This document shows, piece after piece, positions 54,047 to 64,000 of a stretch of 64,000 nt of DNA (positions are counted from its first letter, which is position 1; each line of letters begins with the position of its first letter). The position numbers were made by a program, and so were the translations under genes. This DNA comes from Ixodes scapularis (Eukaryota > Arthropoda > Arachnida > Ixodida > Ixodidae): the NCBI RefSeq assembly GCF_016920785.2, contig NW_024609835.1, positions 26,547,297-26,611,296 on the forward strand, written 5' to 3'. The notes under the pieces were generated by a model. That model was given only the letters and a program-made list of their open reading frames with translations, had not been told where the DNA came from and made no database searches.

Positions 54047-56118
54047 GCAGGGGTCTCGAACACGCGGCCTGCGACGTTTTGAAGAGCGGTCCGCAAGAAT
54101 ACCTGGGTTGTGAGCGGCCGTTCCTATGCCTAGAGTTTAACATGCGCCATGCATAATAGTTTTTATCGTCAATTTACTTACGCAATAAAATATAAAAAAA
54201 TTGCTTTTGTAAAGTTTTCACGTATTTTGCACTCTTCTGCTTATGTTTTGGTCGGAATATTGCATCGTCTAAATGTTGGCTTCTCATTTTTTTTTCTTGT
54301 CTAAATCAACCAGAATGGCAATACCACCACCCTTAGCGAAAACTAATACGTTTGAAATATACCACATTCTAATTTGAGTGTATTTGAAATACAGTTCATA
54401 ATTGTAAGTACACGAAAAATAGACCGAAAATATAAACTTATTTTTTTTACTTGGTAGTGAAATATACTTCTAAAAATCAATTTAAAATACCTTTACTTAA
54501 ACTACATTTGAAGTTCCCTTCATGCGTTTTGAAATATGTAAATACTAAATTAATAGGCACAAAATACCTTTCACATATATTTCTTGAAATATTTATTTAA
54601 TTCATGCAAAATATACTCCAACCCTAAAAAAATGGAGCAATCAAAAATACGTGCAGAATACTTTTAAAATACCTGAAAATCGTAAATACTGTTGTGATAT
54701 ACTCTAAGTACCTTTTGACTGCAGTACTTTGGTAGTTTGACTTAAACTACCAAAATATTGAAAAGCTCCCCTTCTAGAAGTTCACTTCAAGCAGATATGA
54801 AGTACACTGAAGCGCCTAAATACAGCATTTGATTAGTTTGTCAACTGAATTGCGCAGCACCGCACTGATAAATCAGCCCAGTTTATGTTATTGTTTCCTT
54901 TTTTTCTATCAAGAACACACCTGATCAGTTCCTTGCACACCAATCACAAACGGGGTTGAAGAACTACAACCACAACATTTGCTGATGCTGGAAAGCTTCA
55001 GCAGGTGCTGTGAACAGATACGTTTGGCCTGGTTTTGTTAGCAAAATGTTAGTTCACTGAACGTGTATACCCACCATTGTACGTGATGTGAATAGTGGCT
55101 TTAATATAGTGACATTAACGTATACCATATTAAATAGTCTACTACTAAAAAGAAAAGGCAAAACAACTACTGTAAAATATTTATTTTTCGCGGGCTCAAT
55201 ATTTCGCCATTTAGGTCAAAGTTGGAGTTCTGGAATAATTCGAAAATTCTAATTTTCGCGACGCGCTGGGATCGCAATATAGATTTTAATGTTTTTACAT
55301 TTTGCCGGAGTTATTCACGGGACCTATTTTTCGGAATTGTAGGCGATTCGCGAACTTTGCGAGAATTAGGTCCTCACGAAAATAAAGTCGTTTACAGTAT
55401 TTTAAACTGAAGAAACTGCCTTGATTCGCGTTCGTCCTGAGTGGTGCTACGCAGAGAAGCAATAACATGCATTTTATGAGCCGTTTGTGTGGATATTGTT
55501 TTAGGGACTGCGCCGAATTGTTATTAGTTGTACCAATGCCTTTTAGTAAGAGATATCGTCCACGAACTTCAAAACACTGTTTCCCCTTCGACAGACTTCC
55601 GAGGAGAAGATCGAATACTTGGAACCTTAATAAGCGCAGAGGTGGTCACCGAAAAAATGATTACCTTCAATATGTAGGCTATATAAGGCTCTAGAGCAGT
55701 CAATGGGACTGTAAATGAGCTGTTCAGTGCGTCATGGTGTTTGTGTTCGTTTCTAACGTAGCTTTGTAAGATGTATTAGTAGTGCCTTCAAATACCACAG
55801 GGACACCATTCGCTGACAAAATCGAAAATAAAAAAAATTGTGTAACCGGTTTTTAATGCACAAATGGCATCTTGAGTGTGAAGGAATAATATTTTTGGTA
55901 TATCTAAAATATTTTTTGATTCATATTTATAATGTATTTTGAATATATTACGGGCGTATTTCGAATGCGGCCAAAATAATACAGAATAAATACAAAATGA
56001 ATATTCGTACTAAATATACTTCAACTTCGTTTGAAGTACGGCGTCTTTTTGCTAAGGGCACTATAGCTACAATCACGAGCTCTTTGTCCAAGGAGGCACC
56101 CCGGCTGCACAATTTTTT
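54047..56118. mobile_element. Insertion cluster in LINE ORF2: hAT-like end and AT-rich foldback
   Basis: CAGGGGTCTCGAACACGCGG at 54047 looks like the end of a hAT (Charlie-type) element, but I find no matching right end. ACCCTTAGCGAAAACTAATA near 54329 and the reversed 56060 region (GCCCTTAGCAAAAAGACGCC) are similar ends of an AT-rich foldback of about 1.7 kb. The interior small frames are not recognised. The LINE reading resumes at about 56119. Confidence 0.45.
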
Positions 56119-56180
56119 GAGGAGGGTATTCAGTAGCCATTGCTTATACCTCTGGACAATCAAGCTGATGCAATTTAGCG

Positions 56181-57240
56181 TTACAACATTAAGCATATAC
56201 ATCGTTGAGAAATAATGTGAGTGTTAAAAGGACTGAGGTGATCAAGAATACAACCTACAGTGAGTTGGGTTAACATCGGAAAATCAGTGATAATGCGACT
56301 TCTTAACGAAAAAATAGTCAGAGTGCAGGCGAGCTGGTGTAAGTTGAACATGATTGTAAACCTGAGACTGGGGCAGGATTTCGTCACCCCTGCCGAAGCT
56401 GTTTCCATTGAAGGCACGGTGAGTGGCGGATACATGTCGCCTGATTCCGCGCTGCTTGAGGATGGCCGCTGCACCGGTGCAGCGTCCGTAGACTTTCTTT
56501 CTCGCACAGTCGCCTCGGCCTCAACCTCGTCCATTAAAAGTTTAGAATTGGGATCCTCGGGCTCCACGTTGGTGACTGCTGCGAAGGTTTGCACACAGTC
56601 CTCTTTGAGGTGGCCAAATCGCCGACACGAATCACAGCGCGGCGCCCGATAGTCTCGACGAACATGCCAATTCCTCCGGCAGCGCAAGCACATAGGTGCC
56701 CTACCTGGGACGATAACAAGCGTGTTGGCGTTGACAACCCGCAGCTGGGGGGGCAGTCGTTCCGTCGCCAAGCCGTCCTTGAGTTTGAGGCGCACTCTCC
56801 TTGTGGTCGTCTCAACGCCACTAAAGCCTCCCTCTCTACACCTTCCACCTTTCGGAAAGTGTCGAGTGCCATCCGAACGAGGTCGTCTGGGACTTCAGTG
56901 AGCAGCCAATGAAGCTTCAGTCGCACTTCGGTCCTGTTGGCATCAAGAGCAAGGCAACGCCTACCGTTAACTTGGAGCTCCTTTGCCTCCAGCAGTTTGT
57001 GCTTCGAGGCCAAGGAGTGGAATGTGACTGCCCAGAAGTGGTTCATCTGATACGGTTTACATTCCTTCAGGTCTTGCAGCACACCTGCGGTCTTGAGTCC
57101 TGTCTTGAAGTTTGCAATCCTATACGGTCGTCCGGCGATGTCACAGTGAAGGAACAGGGTGTTTGAAAAAAGCAACGCCCCTTGGTAGGGCAGGCATCTC
57201 AATCTGATAGTCCTGGGACACGTCGTCAGCAACAAAACCG
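56181..57240 (-). pseudogene. L1/Tx1-like LINE ORF1 with zinc knuckles, frameshifted
   Basis: The N-terminal part (RIRCLPYQGALLFSNTL-like region, KTAGVLQDLKECKPYQMNHF) is in one frame to about 56790. The C-terminal part is in another (KDGLATERLPPQLRVVNANT). It holds CCHC knuckles: CLRCRRNWHVRRDY with the last cysteine changed to tyrosine, and CDSCRRFGHLKEDC intact. Such ORF1 proteins bind the LINE RNA. ORF2 would begin about 56202 (MLNVVTLNC). Confidence 0.8.
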
Positions 57241-57477
57241 CGGCCCAAGAGGGCCGTTATCTCCGCTGTATCGGAGCGAGCCGTCCTTGCGTCTGTACTC
57301 GCCGAGTGCCGGACACAGAATGTTCGGCCACCGATCCCCCTCGGTTTGCGTACTCGTTTACCTCCTTATGCTTTTTGCCTAAAAAAGTCCTCCCGGCGGA
57401 TGACTGCCGACAACTCAAGCTCACGCATTGGCTCATCTTAACCAGGAATGCACGGTTTTCACTGACGTCACGTCACC

Positions 57478-57652
57478 CGCCATTGCTCTGCACCATGCTG
57501 CTGTACCCGTACCTTCTGTAGCATACATTTGGCGTCATCGAATCTGTTCTTCTCGGCAAGGCTTGGCAAGAACAAATTCTATGGTGCCAAATGTATGCTG
57601 CAGAAAGGACGGGCGCAGGAGAAGGGTACGGTACCAAATGGCGTCGCATGCG
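57478..57652. mobile_element. MITE-like hairpin
   Basis: CAGCATACATTTGGC and TAGCATACATTTGGC are inverted about 50 bases apart. The stem is extended by GTACCGTACCCTTCT / GTACCCGTACCTTCT and GAACAAATTCTATGG / CATCGAATCTGTTC. No clear TSD was found. The length and stem could also give a small-RNA-like hairpin if transcribed. Confidence 0.6.
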
Positions 57653-57659
57653 AGGCATA

Positions 57660-60040
57660 TATAAGAGCCGATATTTAAAATTTTAATTATATCCGTAGCT
57701 TTTAATGTTGCCGACTGCGCCAGCTGGCGTCATCGGCTACAACAGAAAAGCAGTTAATCGGAACACATTGCCTTTACGCGAAGTAAGACATGGGGGGTGG
57801 CGGGGGGGGGGGGGGGAATTCACCGCCATAAACCCCTGCCTGATTTTTAAAAAAAAAGTGACATGTGGCATTTCGGTATATCTGCAATATTGTTTTTTAT
57901 TAGCTTTTCTTTCCTAGGGGACAGAAAAAAAAACCTTACTTCTTGCGGCATGTACGCGGGCCCCAGTTTCAAAAAAACTGACACGCTCTTGTGCGTTGGG
58001 GGGTGATAGACAGGGGGGAAGAAACCTCAACCAACACGGCAGCCAATCAATTGACTTTCTAACTCCAGGTACACCAGAATGTGATTTAATGTTTGCAGCA
58101 TTTCTGGACTATCCTTTTTTAGGTGTTACTATATCGAGACCCAAGACCCAAGTTAATCGCAGAACGTTTTATTCCAACATACAAAAAAAGACTCTCCGCT
58201 TTCGAAATCACACAGAAGGTTGTCCCCTAAAATAGAAATGTCGTCGCTCGTCACCGACTTTATACAACACAGTCACGCGCTCCATCATAAAGAAGCACTG
58301 GACCCGCGAAGCCATCGTGTTGTCTGCTTGCCAAAAGCGTGTTTTAAAACTTTATTACGGGTGTTTGTCGTCGATATACGACCCTAACACGATTAAAAGA
58401 AGTCCGCATGATAAGAAAGCGAGAAAGCGCAATGCTTACAAAAAATAATCATGTAATTTATTTATTTCGAACTTACTACAAGTCAATGGTTGGCCCAAGC
58501 AGGAGTGGAGAAGAAAACAGTACACACAAATGAAGTCACTTTAACACCAAATTAATTAACAGAACAAAAGGCCGAATCATATTCGCACGCAGAAATACAG
58601 ATACAGATACAAAAGGTTTTTTTTTTCTTTTAGAATCAGTATACAAAGTAAAAATATAGAGCGCAAGTACTTAACCCTATTCGATTTTGAAATTAGCTTA
58701 TTTGTAAATATATAACAATACTCAAGAATAACAATCAGCAACAGCCTCGCAGAAAACATCTCTCAAAAATGCTCTAGAATAAACCGCTCCAGTCAGTCAC
58801 GGTCCTGAGAAAAAAAAAATATTTAAACGATGGGTTGTTAGCAAAGATTGGTGTTAATGAGTTTTGATTATGGTGCCTTGTGGTTTGTCCTATCAAAGGC
58901 TGTAAAAAATTATTCACACAAATCCTAAATTCGGTTTGTAGCAATAAAAACGAAATTTCAAGCAGGAGCTTTGGTTATGCACATTAGTCGTAATTCCATT
59001 CGTTTGCATGAGGAGCGATGGTGAGTCTAGCCTTCTAAATTTTCAATAGATAAACTGAAAATTAAAAAAAAAACTAGAAAATGTTTGTTTACTTTTTTTA
59101 CTAGACAAGTTCTAACCTTGCGTCGAGCCCCCATGCATCTGTCCCAAACGGCCCAAGCAACGGTTTGTTTGGAACACGATGCCATGTTGTGACGTCATTA
59201 CTTACGAGGTCAATGCTCCATACACAAAGAGTAACAACTGATGCTCCTTTCCGTTACCACCTGCTGAGACTGGCGCAGTCGATCAAGATGAAAAAGAACT
59301 CGAGCGAGCTAGGAAATTCCGCGCCCGTGCAAAGAAACTCTTAGGGGCGAAGGTCGATTTCGACGAAGCCTTGAGCCGGAAACACGTCACGTGGAACCAC
59401 CACATGCGTATAGGTCAACGCTAGTATAGACTCATTTATTTATGTGACTCAGAAGAAGGAAGAAGAAAAACCCGCCGCTTTATTTTTACCCGAGCTTGAC
59501 AGGGCAAGATAAATGAAACCTTCGCGTGATTCGTTGCTCTTTCAAGTATCCCGTGTTCGTTTTTTTTTTTTTTTTCTTTTTTTTCTATCGACTTCGAGTG
59601 ACACGGTGTCGATACTTCGTTCACCCCGAAGCCAATAATGCGGCGGAAGCTAGGTGCCAATTGAATCTGTCTGTCGTTTGCCAAGGGGACACGCTCCGGC
59701 CCACCCCCCATAGAGATCATATCATCACCCTTCCGCTGAGAGCGGGGTCAGGTGACGAAATGAAGGCGGCTGATTGGTCCGGGGAACGCGTAGTTTCCAC
59801 CACACTGTCAGCTTAGGTTTGAAAGAAAGGATAGTACGAATATTGGAGAGAGTTAGAAAGGGCAATTGTGGTGGCTCGTGCCCAGTTTCCTATGGAAAGG
59901 CCATGACGCTACACGCGTGGAAACAAAGTGGCGTCCTTGATGCTGATTTGTACATTGGTTCTGTTAGACGATTGTTTTTTTGGCGGGTCTCTGTGCATTA
60001 AGCTTTTCAACAAATGCGTGTGTGTACCATTGAAAGCTAA
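57660..60040. other. Unannotated stretch with homopolymers
   Basis: It contains a poly-G run near 57797 and a poly-T run near 59560. At about 59271-59420 a frame reads GAVDQDEKELERARKFRARA after TGGCGCAGTCG. This resembles a Gypsy primer-binding site plus coding start, but no LTR pair is visible. Nothing else is recognised. Confidence 0.4.
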
Positions 60041-60045
60041 ACGCA

Positions 60046-60112
60046 ACATTTATTTATTGATTATTTGATTTTCGACCGACATACAGTCCTTTCCGGACTG
60101 GCATACTCAGTG
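60046..60112 (-). mobile_element. LINE 3' tail fragment
   Basis: On the minus strand, GCCAGTCCGGAAAGGACTGT is followed by GTCGGTCGAAAATCAAATAA and AATAAATAAATG, which is typical of a LINE 3' end with an A/T-rich tail. No coding part is attached. Confidence 0.45.
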
Positions 60113-60544
60113 CGGCGAGAAATTTACGACTCGCGTAAATAAAAAAAAGATTAAAAATTACAAAAACACAAAATACAGGGTTATTTCTAAGAGGGTAAAC
60201 TTGTAGACATTTTCTAAGTGCAAGACCTTGATCGATATCTATATCATAACTTCATTCATTTCGGCTCATGAAAGCCGCCATACATCACAAGTGCGAAAAG
60301 TCCGTATGCAATAAAAAGGACACCGTTAACACAAATATAAGCAACATTCCTGATAATGAACTGGTTAGATACACACATTTTTATCTCGTCATTAATTCAC
60401 ACTCACATTATGGGCGCTTTTCTCCGGGGGTACGGCGGTGTCGATATAAACGAAACATCGCTGCACCACAAAGGTCGGAGTGCCGCGTGTAAAAAATTAT
60501 GCAGAGCGAAGACGCCACGAATATTTGCAGCCCCGGTCCTACTT

Positions 60545-60880
60545 CCCAAAACTCAACTAATGTTCTTCCTAGACCCAAAGAAACAAATACAAACTGAAAT
60601 ACCAATAAGAATGCACGAGAATAACTGTAACAACTGTTTTTGCCCGGAACTAGAATACATCGACAATGCGAAATACCTTGGAATGTACATCGATCATCAT
60701 CTTAAATGGGAAATTCATGTAGAATAGGTATGCAAGAAATTGAGAATACTGACGGCACATATTTTTCATATTCAAGATATAGTTCCCCGTTCTGTACTTA
60801 GAATGATGTATAATTCCTTAGGAAAATCGGTATTGAAATATGGAATAACTGTTACGGGCACTGTACCCAATATCTGCACG
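60545..60880 (+). pseudogene. LINE RT thumb fragment
   Basis: It encodes KTQLMFFLDPKKQIQTEI, YIDNAKYLGMYIDHHLKW, then a stop and VCKKLRILTAHIFHIQDIVP and RSVLRMMYNSLGKSVLKYGI. This is the conserved 'KYLG-ID--L-W--H' region after the RT palm in CR1/Jockey-type LINEs. Both ends are missing. Confidence 0.8.
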
Positions 60881-61048
60881 TGGGGAACCACGTAGGTCAT
60901 GCTGACGGCGGTTCTGTTAGAGGTGTCTATCTGCGTACTATCGGCACTCGACGAAGCACCAGCAGTTTGTGGGTTCATATTTCTTTCTCGTCGCCACTGC
61001 TACAAAGTGGACACGACCGAACCGTGCGGCAGCACGATTACAACTGAG

Positions 61049-61102
61049 AGAGAGAGAGAGAGAGAGAAAACCTTTATTTTCGCTCCAAGTCCGGAGCTCC
61101 AT
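61049..61102 (-). mobile_element. Tiny LINE 3'-end insertion with (GA)n tail, 13-bp TSD
   Basis: GATTACAACTGAG flanks 54 bp (61036-61048 and 61103-61115). On the minus strand the insert reads GGAGCTCCGGACTTGGAGCG, then AAAATAAAGG and (TC)n. It is a dead-on-arrival insertion with only the last bases of its source. Confidence 0.75.
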
Positions 61103-61150
61103 GATTACAACTGAGGTTTATTGTCAGAGAAGGAGGGCTTGAATAAAGAA

Positions 61151-61339
61151 AAAAAAAAAGCAGTGAGAGAGTGCAGGCGAGCTGGTAATCAATCGACATC
61201 TTGTAAACCTTGAGATGGGGAACGATAAAAAAACGGACGAACACAACAATGTTCTTCGGAGCTGCGTTGAGATTTTGTTGTGTTCGTCCGTTTTTTTATC
61301 GTTCCCCATCTCAGGGTTTACAAGATGTCGAAAAAAAAA
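61151..61339. mobile_element. Penelope-like snap-back insertion, 15-bp TSD
   Basis: GGCTTGAATAAAGAA flanks it at 61136-61150 and 61340-61354. A leader (GTGCAGGCGAGCTGGTAATC) is followed by two inverted arms of about 60 bp (CGACATCTTGTAAACC ... GGTTTACAAGATGTCG) around a short loop with GAGCTGCGTTGAGA. The leader resembles GATGTAGGCGAGTTGGTTCA of the PLE at 40362. Confidence 0.8.
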
Positions 61340-61354
61340 GGCTTGAATAAAGAA

Positions 61355-62560
61355 GAAGAAAACAGACATGGAAAGAAACACTGACACGTGCGAGCGGTGC
61401 TGGCCTTGCTCGTGCCATCACGTCGCTGTCAGTAATTACTCTGTTGCTGCATCATCACTTCCCAACATTCTGTATCGTGCATGAACAGTGGGCCAGCGGC
61501 TTATAAACATAATACGTCATACAAAATGCACGATTTTCACTGCAATCGTGGTGATATAATTATCTGCGAACGGACATCAATCATCATCGAAGGGTGTTTT
61601 TTTTTTTCACATATATATACCTTTTCAACATGTCTTCAGGCATTTTTTTATGACTAATGTGACAGGACCGTCAAACAACAACAGAAAGAAGAAAACCTAA
61701 CTCATCTGCCTTTCTTGTTGTGTGTTTCTAGGTGACCGTGGCTGTGTGTGATGTCATAATAAAATTTGTATGATAAGGTTCGGCGGCACTCTGCGCTCCC
61801 GCGTGGTGAACCTTTTGGCCGGCATTAAATCGCTTCACCTTCGAATAAAAAAACGCTCTTTTACGCGCGCTCGAAACGTTATCACGATCGCGCTCTCCAC
61901 CGAAATTCGATGGAAATACCGGTCAGTTTAAAACAGCTGTGCGAGGTGCATGGAATTCTTGCTTTAGTTTTTCGCCTTACGAAGATGGCAAGTGAAAGGG
62001 AGCTTCCTGTGAGCGACAGTTTGCCAAAAAAGCAGCTAGTCATAAAAGACGAAACAAAAAATGAAGTTTATCCCCGTGTGTTTTACCCGGAAGAACACAT
62101 ATAGTTCGATCAACAAGTTTGGGGCTGTCCGCAACGCGTTCTTAATTATCACCCCCACACGCACGTTGAAGGTCACCGCTTCCACATTCACCGACCGAAA
62201 AAGTCCCTTCCCCCTTTGGCGGCCGTGGCGCCACGGCCAGGGTGTTTACCGAAGCCACCGGAACCAGTTGGCGAGGTCAGAGGCGTCGAACTCGACAGCC
62301 CGCCTCGGGCATGAGGCGCATGACGTCAGAAAAACCAGTCCACTGTCACATTCATCGCAGCGACGCATCGACTATCCCGCATTATTTACTTTCGGTCGAG
62401 GAAAAAAATAAAAGGAGAATGAGAAGGGGAATCGTTAAGCGAGGGAGTGGGAGAGAGAACTCGAAAAGATTGAGCGGGTGTGGTGCGCAGTTGCGTTGAG
62501 AGAGTGCACGCTGAACGTTCGCCAAGGTGCCAACCCTTCGCGTGTCGGTCTGTTTCACCC
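61355..62560 (+). other. Unannotated stretch, possible 5' region of a gene
   Basis: A frame at 61985-62104 (MASERELPVSDSLPKKQLVI...) has a good start context (AAGATGGC) but no recognised domain. 62250-62560 is moderately GC-rich and could be the 5' UTR or promoter of the exon at 62561. No TATA box is convincing. Confidence 0.3.
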
Positions 62561-62639
62561 ATGGTTGAGAACGGATGCCTCGGAGAAAGCGAGCGCCTCG
62601 GCGAGGTGTCCTTAGAACCGAACATGCGGAACGTCAAAG
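62561..62639 (+). CDS. Candidate first coding exon of an unidentified gene
   Basis: ATG lies in CACCCATGG, a strong start context, and the frame reads MVENGCLGESERLGEVSLEP then NMRNVK up to AAAG|GTGAGC, a good donor. This gives 26 codons in phase 1. I do not recognise the protein. Since an ABCG gene ends at the left of the window, a neighbouring paralogue is conceivable, but the sequence does not show it. Confidence 0.35.
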
Positions 62640-62776
62640 GTGAGCTCATGCTGCAGTCGCGCGTACTAGGATAGGAGAGTGTTGCGATTCATTATATTTC
62701 CATCAGAGGCTATGCGCGAGTACAACATGTGTTTCGGCATTGTTGTCGATTGCCATGATTCTGCGTTTCTGAAAAT

Positions 62777-63145
62777 GACAGTTTAGAAACGCAGGCCTTG
62801 AAGCATCTTATACGGAGCGCAAGTTCGTCTGCTTCTTTTTCAGAAGTTCTGGTGACGTCAGAACGCCGAGCTCTGATTGGCTTTGATTGAAGGATAGTGG
62901 GTAGACCTTAAAGCAAGCAGCCTTAAGGTCTATCCAGTATCCTTCAACCAGAGCCAATCAGAGCTCGGTGTTCTGACGTCACCGCAACCCCTGCAAAAGT
63001 AGCAGAGGAACTCGCGCTCCGCATTATCTCTCTCCAGCCAATGATATTGCTGCATTCGCCGATAAGAACGCAGACAAACGGATTGAAAAGGTAGGGGCGT
63101 GAACATGGTATACCACGCCCTGCGCTTTTGAGGCTGTCACTGACC
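62777..63145. mobile_element. Foldback MITE (family shared with 5.1 kb)
   Basis: Its ends GACAGTTTAGAAACGCAGG and CCTGCGCTTTTGAGGCTGTC are inverted. The core is a long inverted repeat (GGTGACGTCAGAAC, CGAGCTCTGATTGGCT, TTGAAGGATA, TAGACCTTAA). The right part (CAGCCAATGATATTGCTGC) matches the short copy at 5085-5240. Confidence 0.7.
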
Positions 63146-63295
63146 ACAGTACTCGTGACATCATATCATCGCGAATCCCAGGATACCGTCTTACCAGGAC
63201 GCTGCGGCGAGGGGTGTGCTTAAGCCGCGGTCACGCTGCTACTGAATCTTACAAAAGACAGTCTGCAGACACCATGTGAAGCGCGTTTCCTTCCA

Positions 63296-63724
63296 CACTC
63301 TCAAGAAAAAGGGCTGTATCGTTACAACCTTTGTCCCATATAATACACCCCAAAGCTTCATTTCGACGTACTGAGCCCTATAGTCGAACAGACGGCCCCA
63401 AATTTTACGAGGGGCTTGATAACGGTCCGATATAACTTACTGAATAGCTAAACTTCGTATCAAAGACTACATAAAAAGAACACCGAGTTGTTTTTTTTTT
63501 TTTTTTTTTTTTTGCGGTAGTGTCTAGAAAACCCCGATTATTTTTTTTTTAGTCAGTAACACGTACATTAGCTATTTTAATAAGTTGTACCACACGGCTA
63601 TCAAGCCCCTCGTAAAATTTCGGGCTGCCTGTTCAACTGTAGGGCGCTGTACGTCCAATTAAAATTTTGGGGTGTATTATATAGGACAAAGGGTGTAGCA
63701 ATACACCCTTTTTTTTTTAAAGTG
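63296..63724. mobile_element. 429-bp long-TIR MITE related to the 22.3 kb element
   Basis: CACTCTCAAGAAAAAGGG on the left and the reversed right end CACTTTAAAAAAAAAAGG start TIRs of about 130 bp that share CCTTTGTCC-ATATAATACA and TACGAGGGGCTTGATA. A CA dinucleotide flanks both sides. The ends resemble CACTCTTAGAAAAAAAGG of the element at 22328-30286. Confidence 0.8.
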
Positions 63725-64000
63725 CAGTATGGCGGCCCTGTCAGACTGGTCATACAAAAAAGTTCTGCGGACATGTTCGAAGCATACATACGCGTGAGGG
63801 AAACATGATTCGAACAATGCTTGAGGCTTATCCGTAGATAATGCTTTCATCATGCATGCAGCGAACGCCGCGCCGCCTCTTTCGTATCATACAGGAGCAG
63901 GGTGACTGCGACTTTATACCCATATCTGTTGCGCTTAAAGATCAATGTTATCCGAGAGCCAACACTCTTTCCCGATTTCACTGGTACCACACGCATACAC
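63725..64000. other. Unannotated end of window
   Basis: Nothing recognisable here. Confidence 0.4.

Larger units (their letters stand above)
49409..57324 (-). mobile_element. L1/Tx1-like LINE inserted in a tRNA-like head, 16-bp TSD
   Basis: CGGCCACCGATCCCCC (the plus-strand form) occurs at 49393-49408 and 57325-57340, directly at both LINE ends. From the right: 5' UTR, ORF1 (about 57240-56400), ORF2 start (about 56202-56119), an insertion cluster (52849-56118), the rest of ORF2 (52848-49680), and a 3' UTR ending in AATAAAAAAAAAGCGAAAAA. It is full length in structure but inactivated by frameshifts and stops. Confidence 0.85.

Noticed and set aside
54047..54080. Complete hAT transposon
   Set aside because: The CAGGGGTCTCGAACACGCGG end is good, but no matching right end or transposase is visible.
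62141..62411. Host exon encoding a basic protein
   Set aside because: No domain, no good splice sites at the edges, and it overlaps other frames on the same strand; kept only as an unannotated 5' region.

Overview
The window looks like nuclear DNA from an arthropod, most likely an ixodid tick. The evidence is large repeat-filled introns with canonical GT-AG splice sites, no bacterial operon structure, and dense CR1-like, I-clade and L1/Tx1-like LINEs, Penelope-like elements (PLEs), Ty3/Gypsy debris, tRNA-derived SINEs and MITEs. The species assignment is an inference from the mix of element families, not from a marker gene.

Host genes are sparse. The last three coding exons of an ABCG (White-type) half-transporter lie at 36-136, 2975-3130 and 5325-5666 on the + strand. 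Their reading phases fit and the stop codon is at 5666. Its first retained intron carries a decayed Ty3/Gypsy element (159-2520). Near the right end, 62561-62639 is a plausible first coding exon of another gene, with a good start context and a GT donor, but I do not recognise it.

The middle part (about 8-20.8 kb) holds LINE fragments, a 134-bp satellite (14.3-15.5 kb) with a MITE inserted in it, several long-TIR MITEs, and hairpin ('snap-back') PLE insertions.

From 21.7 to 41.0 kb there is one deeply nested block. A CR1-like LINE with PHD and esterase domains in ORF1 (+ strand) is cut by a 182-bp MITE (TSD TTA), by a TA-flanked DNA element (22328-30286), by a nearly intact I-clade LINE on the - strand (33805-39427, 13-bp TSD) and by a PLE (40362-40911, 11-bp TSD). 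The TA element itself contains a second LINE (about 24.05-29.16 kb). That LINE has three tandem 318-bp monomers, an ORF1 with a 2A ribosome-skipping motif, and an ORF2 separated from ORF1 by a single in-frame TAA.

From 49.4 to 57.3 kb a second nested block is built on one L1/Tx1-like LINE (- strand). It is bounded by a 16-bp target-site duplication that forms the 5' end of a tRNA-like SINE head. Its ORF2 is split by a foldback and minisatellite cluster. A second, truncated LINE of similar type at 29.64-30.16 kb also abuts the 5' end of a tRNA-like sequence, which suggests targeting to tRNA-like DNA.

The most notable signals are the tRNA-abutting LINE, the 2A LINE with monomers and a single-stop ORF junction, four hairpin PLE insertions (three with clear TSDs), and a foldback family whose copies carry different palindrome-rich minisatellites.
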